Below, one piece after another: positions 1 through 9,924 of a stretch of 51,354 nucleotides of DNA (within the stretch, counting starts at the first letter, position 1; each line of letters starts with the position of its first letter). The stretch is from JAIQET01 sp035542575. GTDB lineage: Bacteria; Acidobacteriota; Terriglobia; Terriglobales; Acidobacteriaceae. A program made the position numbers and the translations under genes. The stretch is from assembly GCA_035542575.1 (NCBI GenBank), contig DATKLE010000054.1:1-51354 (forward strand), in the 5' to 3' direction. Under the pieces are notes generated by a model. The model searched no databases. It was given only the letters and a program-made list of their open reading frames with translations, and was not told where the DNA came from.

Positions 1-920
<920 letters not shown>

Positions 921-938
921 GCCCGCTCACTTGTACCA

Positions 939-1054
939 GGCGTCATCCCGAGCTGCCAGGCGAGGGATCCTGCGCGTGGCGGCACAGGCCTTGTCCACGG
1001 CAAAACTGCCGCTGCCCGCCAGATCCTTCGCCCTGCCGGGCTCAGGATGACGCC
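939..1054. repeat. 116-bp inverted-repeat element, copy 1
   Basis: Two arms of about 46 bases face each other between recA and coaD. The left arm begins GGCGTCATCCCGAG and the right arm ends CTCAGGATGACGCC; the inner parts (GCGAGGGATC and AGATCCTTCGC) also match in inverted orientation. Total length is 116 bases, the same as the copy at 18958-19073, and a single arm recurs at 32380. The RNA could fold into a long hairpin that terminates or protects the recA mRNA. From memory, GTCATCCTGAG...GAAGGATCT-type repeats are common between genes in Acidobacteria; I cannot name the family formally. Confidence 0.85.
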
Positions 1055-1152
1055 ACTAGACCTTGGCGGTAATTGCTATCCTTCGCTGCCCCGACTAGAA
1101 TTCTCTGTACTGCCAGCTCACCCAGCCAGCGTACGTCTGCGAAAGAGGGCCA

Positions 1153-1683
1153 TTGAAAAAAGTCATCGCTATCTATCCCGGCTCGTTCGATCCCCCCACC
1201 AACGGCCACCTGGATCTGATTGCGCGGGGCAGCAAGATCTTCGATGAGCTGATCGTGGCCATTCTCCGCAATGCCGACAAGGCTCCCTTGTTCAGCCTGG
1301 CCGAACGCCGCCTGATGCTTGAGATCCTGACCGACGAATTCAAGAACGTGCGGGTGGACACCTTCGATGGCTTGACCGTGGACTACGCGGCCCGGGTCGG
1401 GGCCAACGCCATGCTGCGCGGCATCCGGGCCATCAGCGATTATGAGTACGAACTGCAGATGGCGCTGATGAACCGCAAACTGCACCCCGAGCTGGAAGCC
1501 GTCTTCATGATGCCCGCGGAGCAGTATTCCTATATCAGCTCCCGTCTGGTGCGCGAAGTTGCGCAGCTGGGCGGTTCCATCAAGGACCTGGTTCCAGAGA
1601 TGGTGGAGCAGCGGCTGAAAGAGAAACTCGATCCCGCCATCAAACTCCAACATGCCCGAAAAGCAAAGGCAGGCAAACGATGA
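1153..1683 (+). CDS. coaD: Phosphopantetheine adenylyltransferase
   Basis: CoaD transfers AMP from ATP to 4'-phosphopantetheine, giving dephospho-CoA, the penultimate step of coenzyme A synthesis in the cytoplasm. The nucleotidyltransferase signature YPGSFDPPTNGH lies at residues 8-19 and the second motif SYISSRLVREVA near residue 125, both typical of the family, and 176 residues is a little above the usual ~160. The start is TTG at 1153, preceded by AAGAGGG at a good distance; an ATG start is not available at this position. The stop overlaps the start of the next gene (ATGA at 1680-1683), so translation of the two is probably coupled. Confidence 0.96.
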   Translation: MKKVIAIYPGSFDPPTNGHLDLIARGSKIFDELIVAILRNADKAPLFSLAERRLMLEILTDEFKNVRVDTFDGLTVDYAARVGANAMLRGIRAISDYEYELQMALMNRKLHPELEAVFMMPAEQYSYISSRLVREVAQLGGSIKDLVPEMVEQRLKEKLDPAIKLQHARKAKAGKR

Positions 1684-2882
1684 CTCCCGTCACGGAAGCG
1701 ACCCCGGCCGCAAAACTCACTGACCGCATCAATCGCATCGAGCCTTCCGCCACCATGGCAGTAGTGGCCGAGGCCGACAAGCTGCGCCAGCAGGGCATTG
1801 ACGTCGTGGACTTCGGCGCGGGCGAGCCCCACTTTGCCACGCCGCAGCACATCAAAGACGCCGCCATCGCCGCCATCCAGGCCAACTTCACCAAGTACAC
1901 AGCAGTTGGGGGAACGGCGGAGCTGCGCGACGCCATCGTGCATCGCCACGCCGTGGACTTCGACTCCGACTACCGGCGCGAAGAAGCCGTCGCCTCGACC
2001 GGCGGCAAGCACGCCTTGTTCAATGCCATTCAAGTGCTGGTAGACCACGATGATGAAGTCATTCTGCCCGTGCCCTACTGGGTCTCGTTCAAAGACATCG
2101 TGCGCTATGCTGGCGGCAACTGCGTGTTGCTTGAAACCGATGAGGCCCAGGGCTTCCGCATCACCGCCGACATGATCGAGCGCCTGGTGACGCCGCGGAC
2201 CAAGCTCATCATCCTGAATTCGCCGTGCAATCCCTCCGGGGCGGTGATGTCCCCGGACGATCTCACCGAAGTGGTGCGCATGGCGACGCAGCGTGGCATC
2301 TGGGTGGTTTCCGACGAGTGCTATGTCTATCTGAACTACACGGGTAAACGTTTTTCGGTGGGATCGTTGCGTGAATACCGCGAACGCATGGTGATTATCG
2401 GATCGCTCTCGAAGACCTATGCCATGACCGGCTGGCGGTTGGGTTACGCCCTGGCTCCAGCGCCGATCATCAGCGCCATGATCAAGCTGCAGGGCCAGTC
2501 CACCTCGAACCCCACGTCGATTGTGCAGAAAGCTGCCGTCGCCGCACTGATGGGCCCACAGCAGTGTGTGCTGGACATGCGGGCGGAGTACATCCAGCTC
2601 CGGGATCACGTGGTCAACGGGCTGCGGTCCATCCCGGGCCTGAAGTGCACGCTGCCGGAGGGTGCGTTCTACGCTTATCCGAATGTTTCCGCGTTCTTTG
2701 GGCGTGGGGGCGTGAATTCAGCTTCCGATCTCTCCGGGAAGCTGCTGCGTGAGGCGCACGTGGCCACGGTGCCCGGCGAGGGCTTTGGAACCCGGGATCA
2801 CATCCGTGTTTCCTACGCAACCTCGGTCGCTGAACTCAATCGTGGGCTGGAACGAATGCGAAAATTCCTGGGAGCTTTGTAG
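1680..2882 (+). CDS. Pyridoxal-phosphate aspartate/aromatic aminotransferase, class I
   Basis: A fold-type I PLP enzyme of the AAT-I subgroup, 400 residues long, that most likely moves an amino group between aspartate (or another amino acid) and 2-oxoglutarate. The N-terminal region carries VDFGAGEPHF, the middle region LNSPCNPSGAV and DECYVYLNY, and the Schiff-base lysine is Lys245 in SLSKTYAMTGWRLGY; the C-terminal arginine that binds the substrate carboxylate lies in HIRVSYATS. It starts at ATG 1680 inside the end of coaD. The link to coaD is probably only transcriptional. Prephenate-aminotransferase activity, known for some members of this subgroup, cannot be excluded. Confidence 0.93.
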   Translation: MTPVTEATPAAKLTDRINRIEPSATMAVVAEADKLRQQGIDVVDFGAGEPHFATPQHIKDAAIAAIQANFTKYTAVGGTAELRDAIVHRHAVDFDSDYRREEAVASTGGKHALFNAIQVLVDHDDEVILPVPYWVSFKDIVRYAGGNCVLLETDEAQGFRITADMIERLVTPRTKLIILNSPCNPSGAVMSPDDLTEVVRMATQRGIWVVSDECYVYLNYTGKRFSVGSLREYRERMVIIGSLSKTYAMTGWRLGYALAPAPIISAMIKLQGQSTSNPTSIVQKAAVAALMGPQQCVLDMRAEYIQLRDHVVNGLRSIPGLKCTLPEGAFYAYPNVSAFFGRGGVNSASDLSGKLLREAHVATVPGEGFGTRDHIRVSYATSVAELNRGLERMRKFLGAL

Positions 2883-3011
2883 GCCTCCCCGGCTCGCCTC
2901 TGCCTTCCCCGAGTCCTGTGGGGTTAACTTACGGAGATCTTTCCCGGCAGCCGCGCCGCTGGTTTAAGCTTTTAACCAGCGGCCGCCGCTGCACTGTGCC
3001 GCGTGCTTTGC

Positions 3012-4013
3012 ATGAGCGAACTGTATCCGCTATTGATGGTGCCATCCTTCGACCCGCGTCCCTGGGGCACGCTGGATCTCTCGCCGATCTATCCCAACCA
3101 TCGCTTCGCGGAGAAGATCGGGGAATCCTGGCTTACCGCTGACCGATGTCAGGTGGCGAACGGCCCCCTGCAAGGCAAGTCACTCGCCGAGTTGAGCTCC
3201 AGGTATGGCCGTGAGCTGGTAGGCGAAGCGGCAAGGGATCCCAACCGCTTCCCACTGCTGATGAAGTTCCTGTTTCCCGAGGACAAGCTTTCGGTCCAGG
3301 TTCATCCCGACGATGAGACGGCGCGGGCCGCCGGCCTGCCCTGCGGCAAGAGCGAATGCTGGTATGTGGTCCATGCCAGGCCGGGTGCGCAGGTGGCCCT
3401 GGGCCTGAAGCCAGATGTAACGCGGGCCCAGTTTGAGCACGCGATTCGGGACCAGCGCGCCGAAGAACTGCTGAACTGGGTAAATGTCTATGCTGGCGAC
3501 GTGATTTACCTGGCCGGGGGAACGGTGCACACCCTGGGGCCGGGCTCGATCCTGCTCGAAACCCAGCAGCAGTCTGATACTACCTACCGTTTGTACGATT
3601 ACGGACGTCCGCGCGAGTTGCACCTCAAGCAGGGGCTGGCGGCAGTGAAGGAGCACCCGACGACCGGCAAAGTTCTCCGTCCGGCCCCAGTACAGATGAA
3701 CGGCGGCGTGAATCGCCGCTCCCCGTTGATCGCTGCCCCGCACTTCATAGTAGAGATGTTCGAGCTCAAGGCGCCTCACGATTTCACCACGCAGGACGAG
3801 TCCGGAAAGAGTTGCACGCAGATCTTAGTGGCGGTGGAGGGTTGTGGGGTCGTGGAAGTTTCGGGCATGGAGCCGGTGACCCTGGCCAAGGGGGATGCCG
3901 TGGTCGTACCCGCCGTTCTGGGCGAGTTCCGCGTGCGCCCCCAGTGGACGGTCGAGTTCCTGAAGGCGGCTGTGCCCGGCCAAAATCTGCCGCAGCCGGC
4001 AGTCAGGACTTAA
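3012..4013 (+). CDS. manA: Mannose-6-phosphate isomerase, class I
   Basis: This zinc enzyme interconverts fructose-6-phosphate and mannose-6-phosphate and feeds the two following genes, which make GDP-mannose precursors. Cupin-type zinc ligands are visible in QVHPDDE, in the ECWYVV segment and in GGTVHTLGPGSILLE, and the protein ends in a second cupin-like half. At 333 residues it matches the short bacterial ManA type. I chose ATG 3012 (MSELYPLL); GTG 3003, three codons upstream, is an alternative, and neither has a convincing Shine-Dalgarno sequence. It begins a manA-manC-phosphomannomutase order with short gaps, so an operon for nucleotide-sugar supply (exopolysaccharide or lipopolysaccharide) is likely. 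Confidence 0.93.
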   Translation: MSELYPLLMVPSFDPRPWGTLDLSPIYPNHRFAEKIGESWLTADRCQVANGPLQGKSLAELSSRYGRELVGEAARDPNRFPLLMKFLFPEDKLSVQVHPDDETARAAGLPCGKSECWYVVHARPGAQVALGLKPDVTRAQFEHAIRDQRAEELLNWVNVYAGDVIYLAGGTVHTLGPGSILLETQQQSDTTYRLYDYGRPRELHLKQGLAAVKEHPTTGKVLRPAPVQMNGGVNRRSPLIAAPHFIVEMFELKAPHDFTTQDESGKSCTQILVAVEGCGVVEVSGMEPVTLAKGDAVVVPAVLGEFRVRPQWTVEFLKAAVPGQNLPQPAVRT

Positions 4014-4057
4014 CCGGGTCTGCTATAAAGATTTCTGTTGCTGTGTGTGGATCATCC

Positions 4058-5173
4058 GTGGCTCGAACGAACGCAAACTTCCATCCCGTGATTCTGGCCG
4101 GTGGGCGCGGCACGCGCTTTTGGCCCTTGAGCCGCAAACGGCGCGCCAAACAACTGCTGACCCTCGATGGCAAGCACAGCATGATGCAGCAGACGGTATC
4201 GCGCCTGCTGCCGCTTGCTCCGGCTAAACGCTTCCTGATCATCACTAACGAGGACCTGCAGCGCGAGATCTCGCGGCAGCTTCCGCGGCTGGACAAGCGC
4301 CAGATTCTCGCCGAGCCCGTGGGTCGCAATACGGGTCCTGCCATTGGCCTCGCCGCCTTTCTCCTGCTGCGAAGTGATCCAGACGCCGTGATCGGCATGT
4401 TCCCTTCCGACCATGTCATCGGAGACGAAAAACGCTATCGCGAGGTGCTGGGAAAGGCCGTGGAGATTGCCGCTGCGGGCGAGAACATTGTGGTCCTCGG
4501 CATCTCTCCCACGCGCGCGGAAACTGGCTACGGATACATCGAAGCGGGTTTGCCGCTGGAGCGGAGCGACGCTCTGTACGTGCGCCGTTTCACCGAGAAG
4601 CCCGACGCCGAGCGCGCCGCCGGCTTCCTGGCAGCCGGGAATTACTTCTGGAACAGTGGCATGTTCGTGTGGAAGGCACGCACGCTGGCCAACGCGCTCC
4701 GCGAGCACTTGCCGGCGACTGCGTCCGTGCTGGAACAAATTGCCGCCACGTTCGGCACGAACAAGTTTGCCGCCACATTTCGCAAACTCTACCCCAGATG
4801 CGAAAACATCAGCATTGATTACGCTGTGCTCGAGCCACGCTCTGCCCGGGGAGAAAAGTATTCCAACATCTTCTGCCTGCCGGCAGACTTCGGATGGAAT
4901 GATCTCGGCTCCTGGACAGCATTGCACGAACACCATGCTGCCAGGCGGCAACCGCCGGATGGCAACCTCATTTGCGGAAAAGGAATCTTCACGCTGGACG
5001 CCGCAGGAAACTACATCCACGCGCCCGAAAAATTTGTTGCCGCGGTAGGCGTGAAAGACCTGGTCGTGGTCGAAACCGACGATGCGCTGCTGATCACCAC
5101 CCGCGAGCGCGCGCAAGATGTAGGTAAGGTAGTCAAGTACCTGGACGAGAAAAAGCTGCACAAGCTGGTGTAG
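4058..5173 (+). CDS. manC: Mannose-1-phosphate guanylyltransferase
   Basis: The enzyme joins GTP and mannose-1-phosphate to give GDP-mannose in the cytoplasm. The nucleotidyltransferase P-loop-like motif ILAGGRGTRFWPLSRKRRAK is at the N-terminus, followed by EPVGRNTGPAIGLAA, GMFPSDHVI and FTEKPDAERA, all typical of the family. From GTG 4058 it is 371 residues, the size of the single-domain type without a fused isomerase, which fits a separate manA just upstream. GTG 4043 is another possible start. TATAAA at 4024-4029 could be a -10 element placed shortly before the start. Codon use and composition match its neighbours. Confidence 0.93.
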   Translation: MARTNANFHPVILAGGRGTRFWPLSRKRRAKQLLTLDGKHSMMQQTVSRLLPLAPAKRFLIITNEDLQREISRQLPRLDKRQILAEPVGRNTGPAIGLAAFLLLRSDPDAVIGMFPSDHVIGDEKRYREVLGKAVEIAAAGENIVVLGISPTRAETGYGYIEAGLPLERSDALYVRRFTEKPDAERAAGFLAAGNYFWNSGMFVWKARTLANALREHLPATASVLEQIAATFGTNKFAATFRKLYPRCENISIDYAVLEPRSARGEKYSNIFCLPADFGWNDLGSWTALHEHHAARRQPPDGNLICGKGIFTLDAAGNYIHAPEKFVAAVGVKDLVVVETDDALLITTRERAQDVGKVVKYLDEKKLHKLV

Positions 5174-5236
5174 TGCAACCGTCCGCGATCGCACACACCG
5201 GCTGACCGCCAAAGACCAACGACAGACGACTGAATC

Positions 5237-6652
5237 ATGGACATAAAGTTCGGCACCGACGGCTGGCGCGGTGTAATCGCCGACGATTTCACTTTTGATA
5301 ACGTGCGCCGTGTCACCGGCGCCATCGCATCCTACGTTTCGAAGAAGGAAGACGCGAGCCGTGGTGTGATCGTTGGCTATGACACGCGCTTTGCTTCGCC
5401 GCGCGCCGCGCGCGTGGCGGCGGAAGTGCTCGCAGGAGCGGGCATTCCCGTCAAGCTCGCCAACGATTACACGCCCACGCCCGCGATCTCGCTGGCGGTG
5501 AAGGAGACCGGGGCCGCCGGCGGCGTGGTCATCACCTCCAGCCATAATCCGTGGAACTGGAATGGGGTCAAGTTCAAGGGCAAGTTCGGCGGCTCGGCGA
5601 CCCCGGCGATCATGAAGGTGATCGAAGGAGAGCTCCACGCAGGCGCCATGCCCAGCGGCCGGAGCGTAACTATTGAAGAGGTCGACCTCAAGCCGCCATA
5701 CATCAGAAAGCTCTGCCAGTTCGTGGATTTGGACTTGATTGCCGGAGCTGCCTTCAAATTCGCTGTGGATTCCATGTACGGCTCCGGGCGCGGCGTTCTG
5801 GGCGGGATCTTTCACGATCGCGGAATTGAACACATTGCCATCCGCCAGGAACTCAATCCGCTGTTCCCGGGCATCAACCCCGAGCCCATCGAGCCGCACG
5901 TGGCCTTGCTGCAGCAAACCGTGATGAAAGAGCGCTGCCACGCCGGGCTCGCGACCGATGGCGACGCCGACCGCATTGGGGCCGTCGCCGAAGACGGAAG
6001 TTTCGTGGACTCGCACAAGATTTTCTCGGTCCTGTTGCGCTGGCTGCTGGAGCGCAAGCAATGGCCGGGAGATGTGGTGCGCGCCTTCAACACCACCCGC
6101 ATGGTGGACCGCATCGCGACCCGGCACGGCCGCAAATTGCTCGAGTGCTCGATCGGGTTCAAGTACATCGTGGACCTCATGATGGAACGGGAGATCGTCA
6201 TGGGCGGCGAGGAGTCGGGCGGCCTTGGCTATTCGCGCTACCTCCCCGAACGCGACGGCATTCTGAACTCTCTTCTCCTGGCCAACGTGATGGCCGAGGA
6301 GCGGAAGCCCCTGGGCCAACTGGTAGCCGATCTCCAGCGCGAATACGGCCCGCACTTCTACGGCCGCCTCGACCTGCACATTGCGGATGGCATAAAGCAG
6401 GCCGCCATCCGCCAAGCCCGTTCCGACAGCACCAAACGTTTGGGAAAGTATTCCCTCTTAAAGAAGGAGGCCCTCGACGGAGTGAAGTTCTTTCTCGATG
6501 CTCCGGCGCCGGGCCAAGGCGCGGAGGCCTGGGTTCTGTTTCGGGCGTCTGGCACGGAGCCGCTGTTGCGCGTGTATGCCGAAGCGGCATCGCCCGATTT
6601 GGTAAACGAGATTCTGGCGAGCGCCGAGGCTTTTGTGAACCACAGTGCATGA
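5237..6652 (+). CDS. Phosphomannomutase/phosphoglucomutase family enzyme
   Basis: An alpha-D-phosphohexomutase of 471 residues that moves phosphate between C6 and C1 of a hexose. The four family signatures are present: KFGTDGWRG at the N-terminus, the phosphoserine loop ITSSHNPWNWNG (Ser102), the magnesium loop ATDGDADRIG, and the C-terminal phosphate-binding FRASGTEPLLRVY. The sugar loop reads MGGEESGGLGY. Position after manA and manC argues for mannose-6-P to mannose-1-P conversion (ManB/AlgC role), but glucose or glucosamine phosphates are possible, so no symbol is given. A separate, clear GlmM is encoded at 42617-43993, which makes a GlmM role unlikely here. Confidence 0.9.
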   Translation: MDIKFGTDGWRGVIADDFTFDNVRRVTGAIASYVSKKEDASRGVIVGYDTRFASPRAARVAAEVLAGAGIPVKLANDYTPTPAISLAVKETGAAGGVVITSSHNPWNWNGVKFKGKFGGSATPAIMKVIEGELHAGAMPSGRSVTIEEVDLKPPYIRKLCQFVDLDLIAGAAFKFAVDSMYGSGRGVLGGIFHDRGIEHIAIRQELNPLFPGINPEPIEPHVALLQQTVMKERCHAGLATDGDADRIGAVAEDGSFVDSHKIFSVLLRWLLERKQWPGDVVRAFNTTRMVDRIATRHGRKLLECSIGFKYIVDLMMEREIVMGGEESGGLGYSRYLPERDGILNSLLLANVMAEERKPLGQLVADLQREYGPHFYGRLDLHIADGIKQAAIRQARSDSTKRLGKYSLLKKEALDGVKFFLDAPAPGQGAEAWVLFRASGTEPLLRVYAEAASPDLVNEILASAEAFVNHSA

Positions 6653-6786
6653 CCCACCGCGGGCCCTGCAGGTCTGGTAACCTAATGACAAACCACTAAC
6701 CGAAGGTCCGCTGCACCTTCGAGAGTCGCAGCTTTACGCCACAGACTACGATAATGACTGTATTTTGGTCTGATCAATAGCTGAGA

Positions 6787-7944
6787 ATGAGCGCGGCCAC
6801 CGTCACAACCACGCCCCCGACCGATTCCCCGGAAACGCGGCGCTATAACCGTTCCAAGCGCTGGCTGGGAATCGCCGACTTTGTCCTCGGCCTCGTCCTG
6901 CTGGTCGTGCTGCTTGCCACCGGTTGGACTGGCACTCTGCGCGACCTCGCTTATCACGGCGGTTCCCAGAACTACAGTTTGGCGGTGTTCCTGTATGTGC
7001 TCATGCTGATGGCGATCGGCAAACTGCTGGGGCTCGGGCTGGATTACTACGGCTTCAAGCTTGAGCACCGTTACCAGCTCTCCAATCTGAAGCTGGGCTC
7101 GTGGGTCTGGGACGAATGCAAGGGCTTCGTGGTGGGCGTGGTTCTGGCGGGAATCGTGGTCGAGTTGCTGTACTTCATCATACGTCGCACGCCGCAGTAC
7201 TGGTGGCTGATCGCCTGGGCCGTTTTTCTGGTGTTGTTCGTTCTGCTCGCGCAGCTGGCTCCCGTCGTTCTGTTTCCTATCTTTTATAAGTTTGAACCGC
7301 TGCAGAATGAGGAACTCAAAGCCCGCCTGGTCAAGTTGAGTGAGCGTGCGGGAACTAGAGTGAGGGGTGTCTACAAGTGGAGACTTTCGGAGAAGAGCAA
7401 GAAGGCGAATGCCGCTCTGACCGGACTCGGCAACACCCGCCGGATCATCCTGGCGGACACGCTTCTCGACAACTACACGGCTGACGAGATCGAAGCGGTG
7501 CTCGCTCACGAGCTCGGCCACCACGTGCACAAGCACATTGCCAAGAGCATCGCGGTGCAGGCCGGGATCACCCTGGTGGGGTTCTGGGCGGCCAACTGGG
7601 TCTTGCACTATGCCATCGAACGCTGGCACATGTTCGAGACGCTCTCTGACTTTGCCAACCTCCCCCTGCTCGCGCTGGTTTCGACCATGCTTTCGTTCTT
7701 GGTGCTGCCGGCGATGAATGCCTTTTCGCGCTTCAACGAACGCCAGTCCGACCGCTATGCCTTTCGCTCGATCGCCAGCGTGGAGCCGTTCATCTCTGCC
7801 ATGAACAAGCTCGCGGAGCAGAACCTTGCGGAGCGCTCGCCGTCGAAGTGGGTGGAGTGGTTTTTCCACTCGCACCCGTCCATTTCCCGGCGGCTGCGGG
7901 CGGCGGAGGCATGGGCGAGACAGGACCCTAGTGCCCGCCGGTAG
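6787..7944 (+). CDS. M48 family (Ste24-like) membrane metalloprotease
   Basis: An integral membrane zinc protease of 385 residues. The HELGH zinc motif is at residues 241-245, with a second conserved block in FNERQSDRYAF that supplies the third ligand. Long hydrophobic stretches occur near residues 22-50, 60-75, 115-165 and in two segments after the HExxH motif, the topology of CAAX prenyl protease 1 (Ste24) relatives. In bacteria such proteins take part in membrane-protein quality control; prenyl processing is not expected. The start ATG at 6787 has GATAATG-like AT-rich sequence ~40 bases upstream and no strong Shine-Dalgarno. Its 3' end overlaps the convergent kdsB by 17 bases. Confidence 0.9.
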   Translation: MSAATVTTTPPTDSPETRRYNRSKRWLGIADFVLGLVLLVVLLATGWTGTLRDLAYHGGSQNYSLAVFLYVLMLMAIGKLLGLGLDYYGFKLEHRYQLSNLKLGSWVWDECKGFVVGVVLAGIVVELLYFIIRRTPQYWWLIAWAVFLVLFVLLAQLAPVVLFPIFYKFEPLQNEELKARLVKLSERAGTRVRGVYKWRLSEKSKKANAALTGLGNTRRIILADTLLDNYTADEIEAVLAHELGHHVHKHIAKSIAVQAGITLVGFWAANWVLHYAIERWHMFETLSDFANLPLLALVSTMLSFLVLPAMNAFSRFNERQSDRYAFRSIASVEPFISAMNKLAEQNLAERSPSKWVEWFFHSHPSISRRLRAAEAWARQDPSARR

Positions 7945-8674
7945 GGACTCGTTCCTGTCCCTTCCTGATTATTTCCTCCACCCTACGCACGTCTTCTTCA
8001 GTATCAATTCCTACGGTGTCGTAAGGCGTTTCGGCCACGTAAATGGGAATCCCGTTCTCCAGGAAGCGTAACTGTTCCAGCCGCTCACTGCGCTCCAGGG
8101 GCGACTCGGGCAGCGCCACAAATTGATCGAGTGCCGCTTTGCGGTAAGCGTAGAAGCCCAGGTGCTTGAAGTAGCGAGGCTGTCCTCCGTCGCGATCATG
8201 CGGAATGGTCGCACGCGAAAAATACAGGGCCCGGCACGCCGTGTCGGTCACCACTTTCACCGCATTGGGATTGTTGATGTCAGCCGGCGATGCGGGAGTC
8301 TTCAGCGTTCCGACCTGGACCCTGGCATCCCTCATCACCTCCAGAAGGCTGGCGATGTGTTCGGGCCGGGTAAGGGGCTCATCGCCCTGCACGTTGAGAT
8401 ACACATCCGCTGTAACTAGGCAGGCGATTTCGTGGACCCGCTCGGTGCCGCTGCGGTGCGCGGCCGAAGTCATGCGCGCACTCCAGCCGTTCTGCCGGCA
8501 GGCCTGGAGAATTTCGTCAGAATCGGTAGCGATGATCACATCCGCGAGGAGCGGCGAGGAGCGGACGGCGTTGTAAACGCGCCCGATCAGAGGCTGTCCG
8601 GCAATCTCGCGCAACATTTTTCGCGGCAGCCGGGTGGAGGCAATCCTGGCCGGGATCACGGCGATGGCTCTCAT
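7928..8674 (-). CDS. kdsB: 3-deoxy-manno-octulosonate cytidylyltransferase
   Basis: KdsB activates KDO with CTP to CMP-KDO for the inner core of lipopolysaccharide, so the host makes an LPS-type outer membrane. The N-terminal VIPARIASTRLPRKML nucleotide loop and the LNVQGDEPLTRPE motif identify it, and 248 residues is the family length. I place the start at ATG 8674 (MRAIAVIPAR) because the family begins a few residues before the loop; a longer frame upstream adds 30 unconserved residues. The gene runs convergent with the M48 protease gene and overlaps its end by 17 bases, leaving no room for a separate terminator. Confidence 0.95.
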   Translation of the reverse strand: MRAIAVIPARIASTRLPRKMLREIAGQPLIGRVYNAVRSSPLLADVIIATDSDEILQACRQNGWSARMTSAAHRSGTERVHEIACLVTADVYLNVQGDEPLTRPEHIASLLEVMRDARVQVGTLKTPASPADINNPNAVKVVTDTACRALYFSRATIPHDRDGGQPRYFKHLGFYAYRKAALDQFVALPESPLERSERLEQLRFLENGIPIYVAETPYDTVGIDTEEDVRRVEEIIRKGQERVPTGGH

Positions 8675-8764
8675 GGAGTGTACAGTTTCGCGGTTCTGGT
8701 TGCGGGTTGCAAGAGGCAGACCGCGCGTGTCTCCGCCGCGACGCGCTTGAGGCAATGCCGCCAC

Positions 8765-8959
8765 CTAGCGGGCCTCTCGAACCTCCAACGGCCATTTGTT
8801 TTTCTGCGGGGGGTCGGCAGGGGAGGCACCGCCTTTGGCAAGGGATTGGCCAGGCTCATCAGACAGCAAGGGGATCACGGCGCGGAGCGCTTCGATCTCC
8901 AGCCGCACCCGCAGGATGTCTCTTTCTTTTTGCTGCAGAACCACGCATAGGTCTTTCAT
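8765..8959 (-). CDS. Small coiled-coil protein of unknown function
   Basis: A 64-residue protein starting at ATG 8959 (MKDLCVVLQQKERDILRVRL). The first 40 residues have the heptad pattern of hydrophobic and charged residues expected of a coiled coil, followed by a proline-rich tail. I recall similar MKDLCVVLQQKE-type small proteins in other Acidobacteria, so it is probably real and conserved in the phylum, but no function is known to me. It lies between the TonB-like gene, which has its own terminator, and kdsB, all on the minus strand. No clear Shine-Dalgarno sequence precedes the start. Confidence 0.6.
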   Translation of the reverse strand: MKDLCVVLQQKERDILRVRLEIEALRAVIPLLSDEPGQSLAKGGASPADPPQKNKWPLEVREAR

Positions 8960-9032
8960 GGGGGCTCGCCGTTGCAAGTAGTCGGATACATCTACATCCA
9001 AAACCCCCGCAGCGCAAGAGTGAATAATGTGC

Positions 9033-9061
9033 AAAAAGCCGCAAGACCGACTTGCGGGCTT
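9033..9061 (-). terminator. Rho-independent terminator of the TonB-like gene
   Basis: Read on the minus strand, AGCCCGCAAG and CTTGCGGCT pair around the loop TCGGT and are followed by TTTTTGC. The hairpin starts right at the stop codon of the TonB-like gene, so it very probably ends that transcript before the small coiled-coil gene. Confidence 0.8.
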
Positions 9062-9704
9062 AGCTGGGAAAGTGGAAGTAGACATCCTGCTGGGAGGGGA
9101 TGGCCACGCCGTCCATAGTCGCCGGGGTGAAGCGCCAATTGCGCACTGCCGCTAAGACCCTTTCTTCGATGCCGTAGCCCAGGGATTGCACGATTTTGGT
9201 CTCCACCACGGTTCCATGGTTGTCGATGGTGACCTCCACGATCACGATGCCCTCCACGCCGTCAGGGATCTCCGACCGGGAAACCACCGGATCGGGGAAG
9301 ACCACGGGCAAGGCCGGTCTCACCTCGTGGCCTGTTATCGGGCCTTGCTGCATGGACCCGAACGGGGAACCGGCGCGGGCGGCTTCTAACGCCGCCTTGG
9401 TGACTTGCTTCTTCGCGGCGGAAGCGCCACGCGGATGCCGTTGCATCGTCTGCGCTGGCGCCGGCAGCCATATGCGCTCATGGGCTTCGTCGGCGGATGC
9501 GGCCTGCGAATCTTCGATCCCCGCGTGGGACAGATGTACCAGTTGCGAAGATGTTCCCCGGTTTCCGTAGGCGACCGAGGATGGGGTTACGAAGATGGCA
9601 GGTGTCGGCCGAAGCAGGAGATACAGGGCCAGGCCGTGGATGGCCAGCGACACCAACTGGGATCGAACCCAACTGCGACTTGTGGATTGCAGTGGCTTGA
9701 ACAT
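9060..9704 (-). CDS. TonB-like energy-transducing protein
   Basis: A 214-residue protein with one N-terminal membrane segment (about residues 14-30), a proline/alanine-rich middle and a C-terminal TonB domain ending in NWRFTPATMDGVAIPSQ and a YFHF-type final strand. Such proteins couple the proton gradient, via ExbB/ExbD, to TonB-dependent receptors in the outer membrane. The start ATG 9704 (MFKPLQSTSR) has GAGGA at a suitable distance; an upstream extension of 17 residues is less likely. It is divergent from the secreted metalloprotease and close to a very large TonB receptor, a plausible client. No ExbB/ExbD genes are in the window. Confidence 0.85.
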   Translation of the reverse strand: MFKPLQSTSRSWVRSQLVSLAIHGLALYLLLRPTPAIFVTPSSVAYGNRGTSSQLVHLSHAGIEDSQAASADEAHERIWLPAPAQTMQRHPRGASAAKKQVTKAALEAARAGSPFGSMQQGPITGHEVRPALPVVFPDPVVSRSEIPDGVEGIVIVEVTIDNHGTVVETKIVQSLGYGIEERVLAAVRNWRFTPATMDGVAIPSQQDVYFHFPS

Positions 9705-9924
9705 CCGGTCCTCATCCCCCATCGGCAATGGGCAAAGCTTAGCACTAACCTGCAAACCAGAAGCCCATTTTGTACTTTGGACGATTGGACTCGCTTGAGG
9801 TTTGGCGCCTGTGCCTCAAATCCTCCTGCCCCGTTGTGTTAGGCTGGCACCCCTTAGACTTGGACGACGTGGGGTCCAACCTCGATACGGCGGTTTGTCC
9901 TCGGGTCTTCATCAAGGAGGAACT

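Noticed and set aside
4052..6415. 787-codon open frame on the minus strand
   Set aside because: Lies opposite the clear manC and phosphohexomutase genes, has no recognisable motif and reflects high GC third-position bias.
6682..7875. 397-codon open frame on the minus strand
   Set aside because: Opposite the M48 protease, whose HELGH motif and membrane helices are unambiguous; the antisense product is low-complexity H/Q/E-rich.
9845..9860. Sigma-54 promoter (TGGCAC) upstream of the secreted protease
   Set aside because: The -12 GC element is missing at the required distance (AGAC instead of TTGC).
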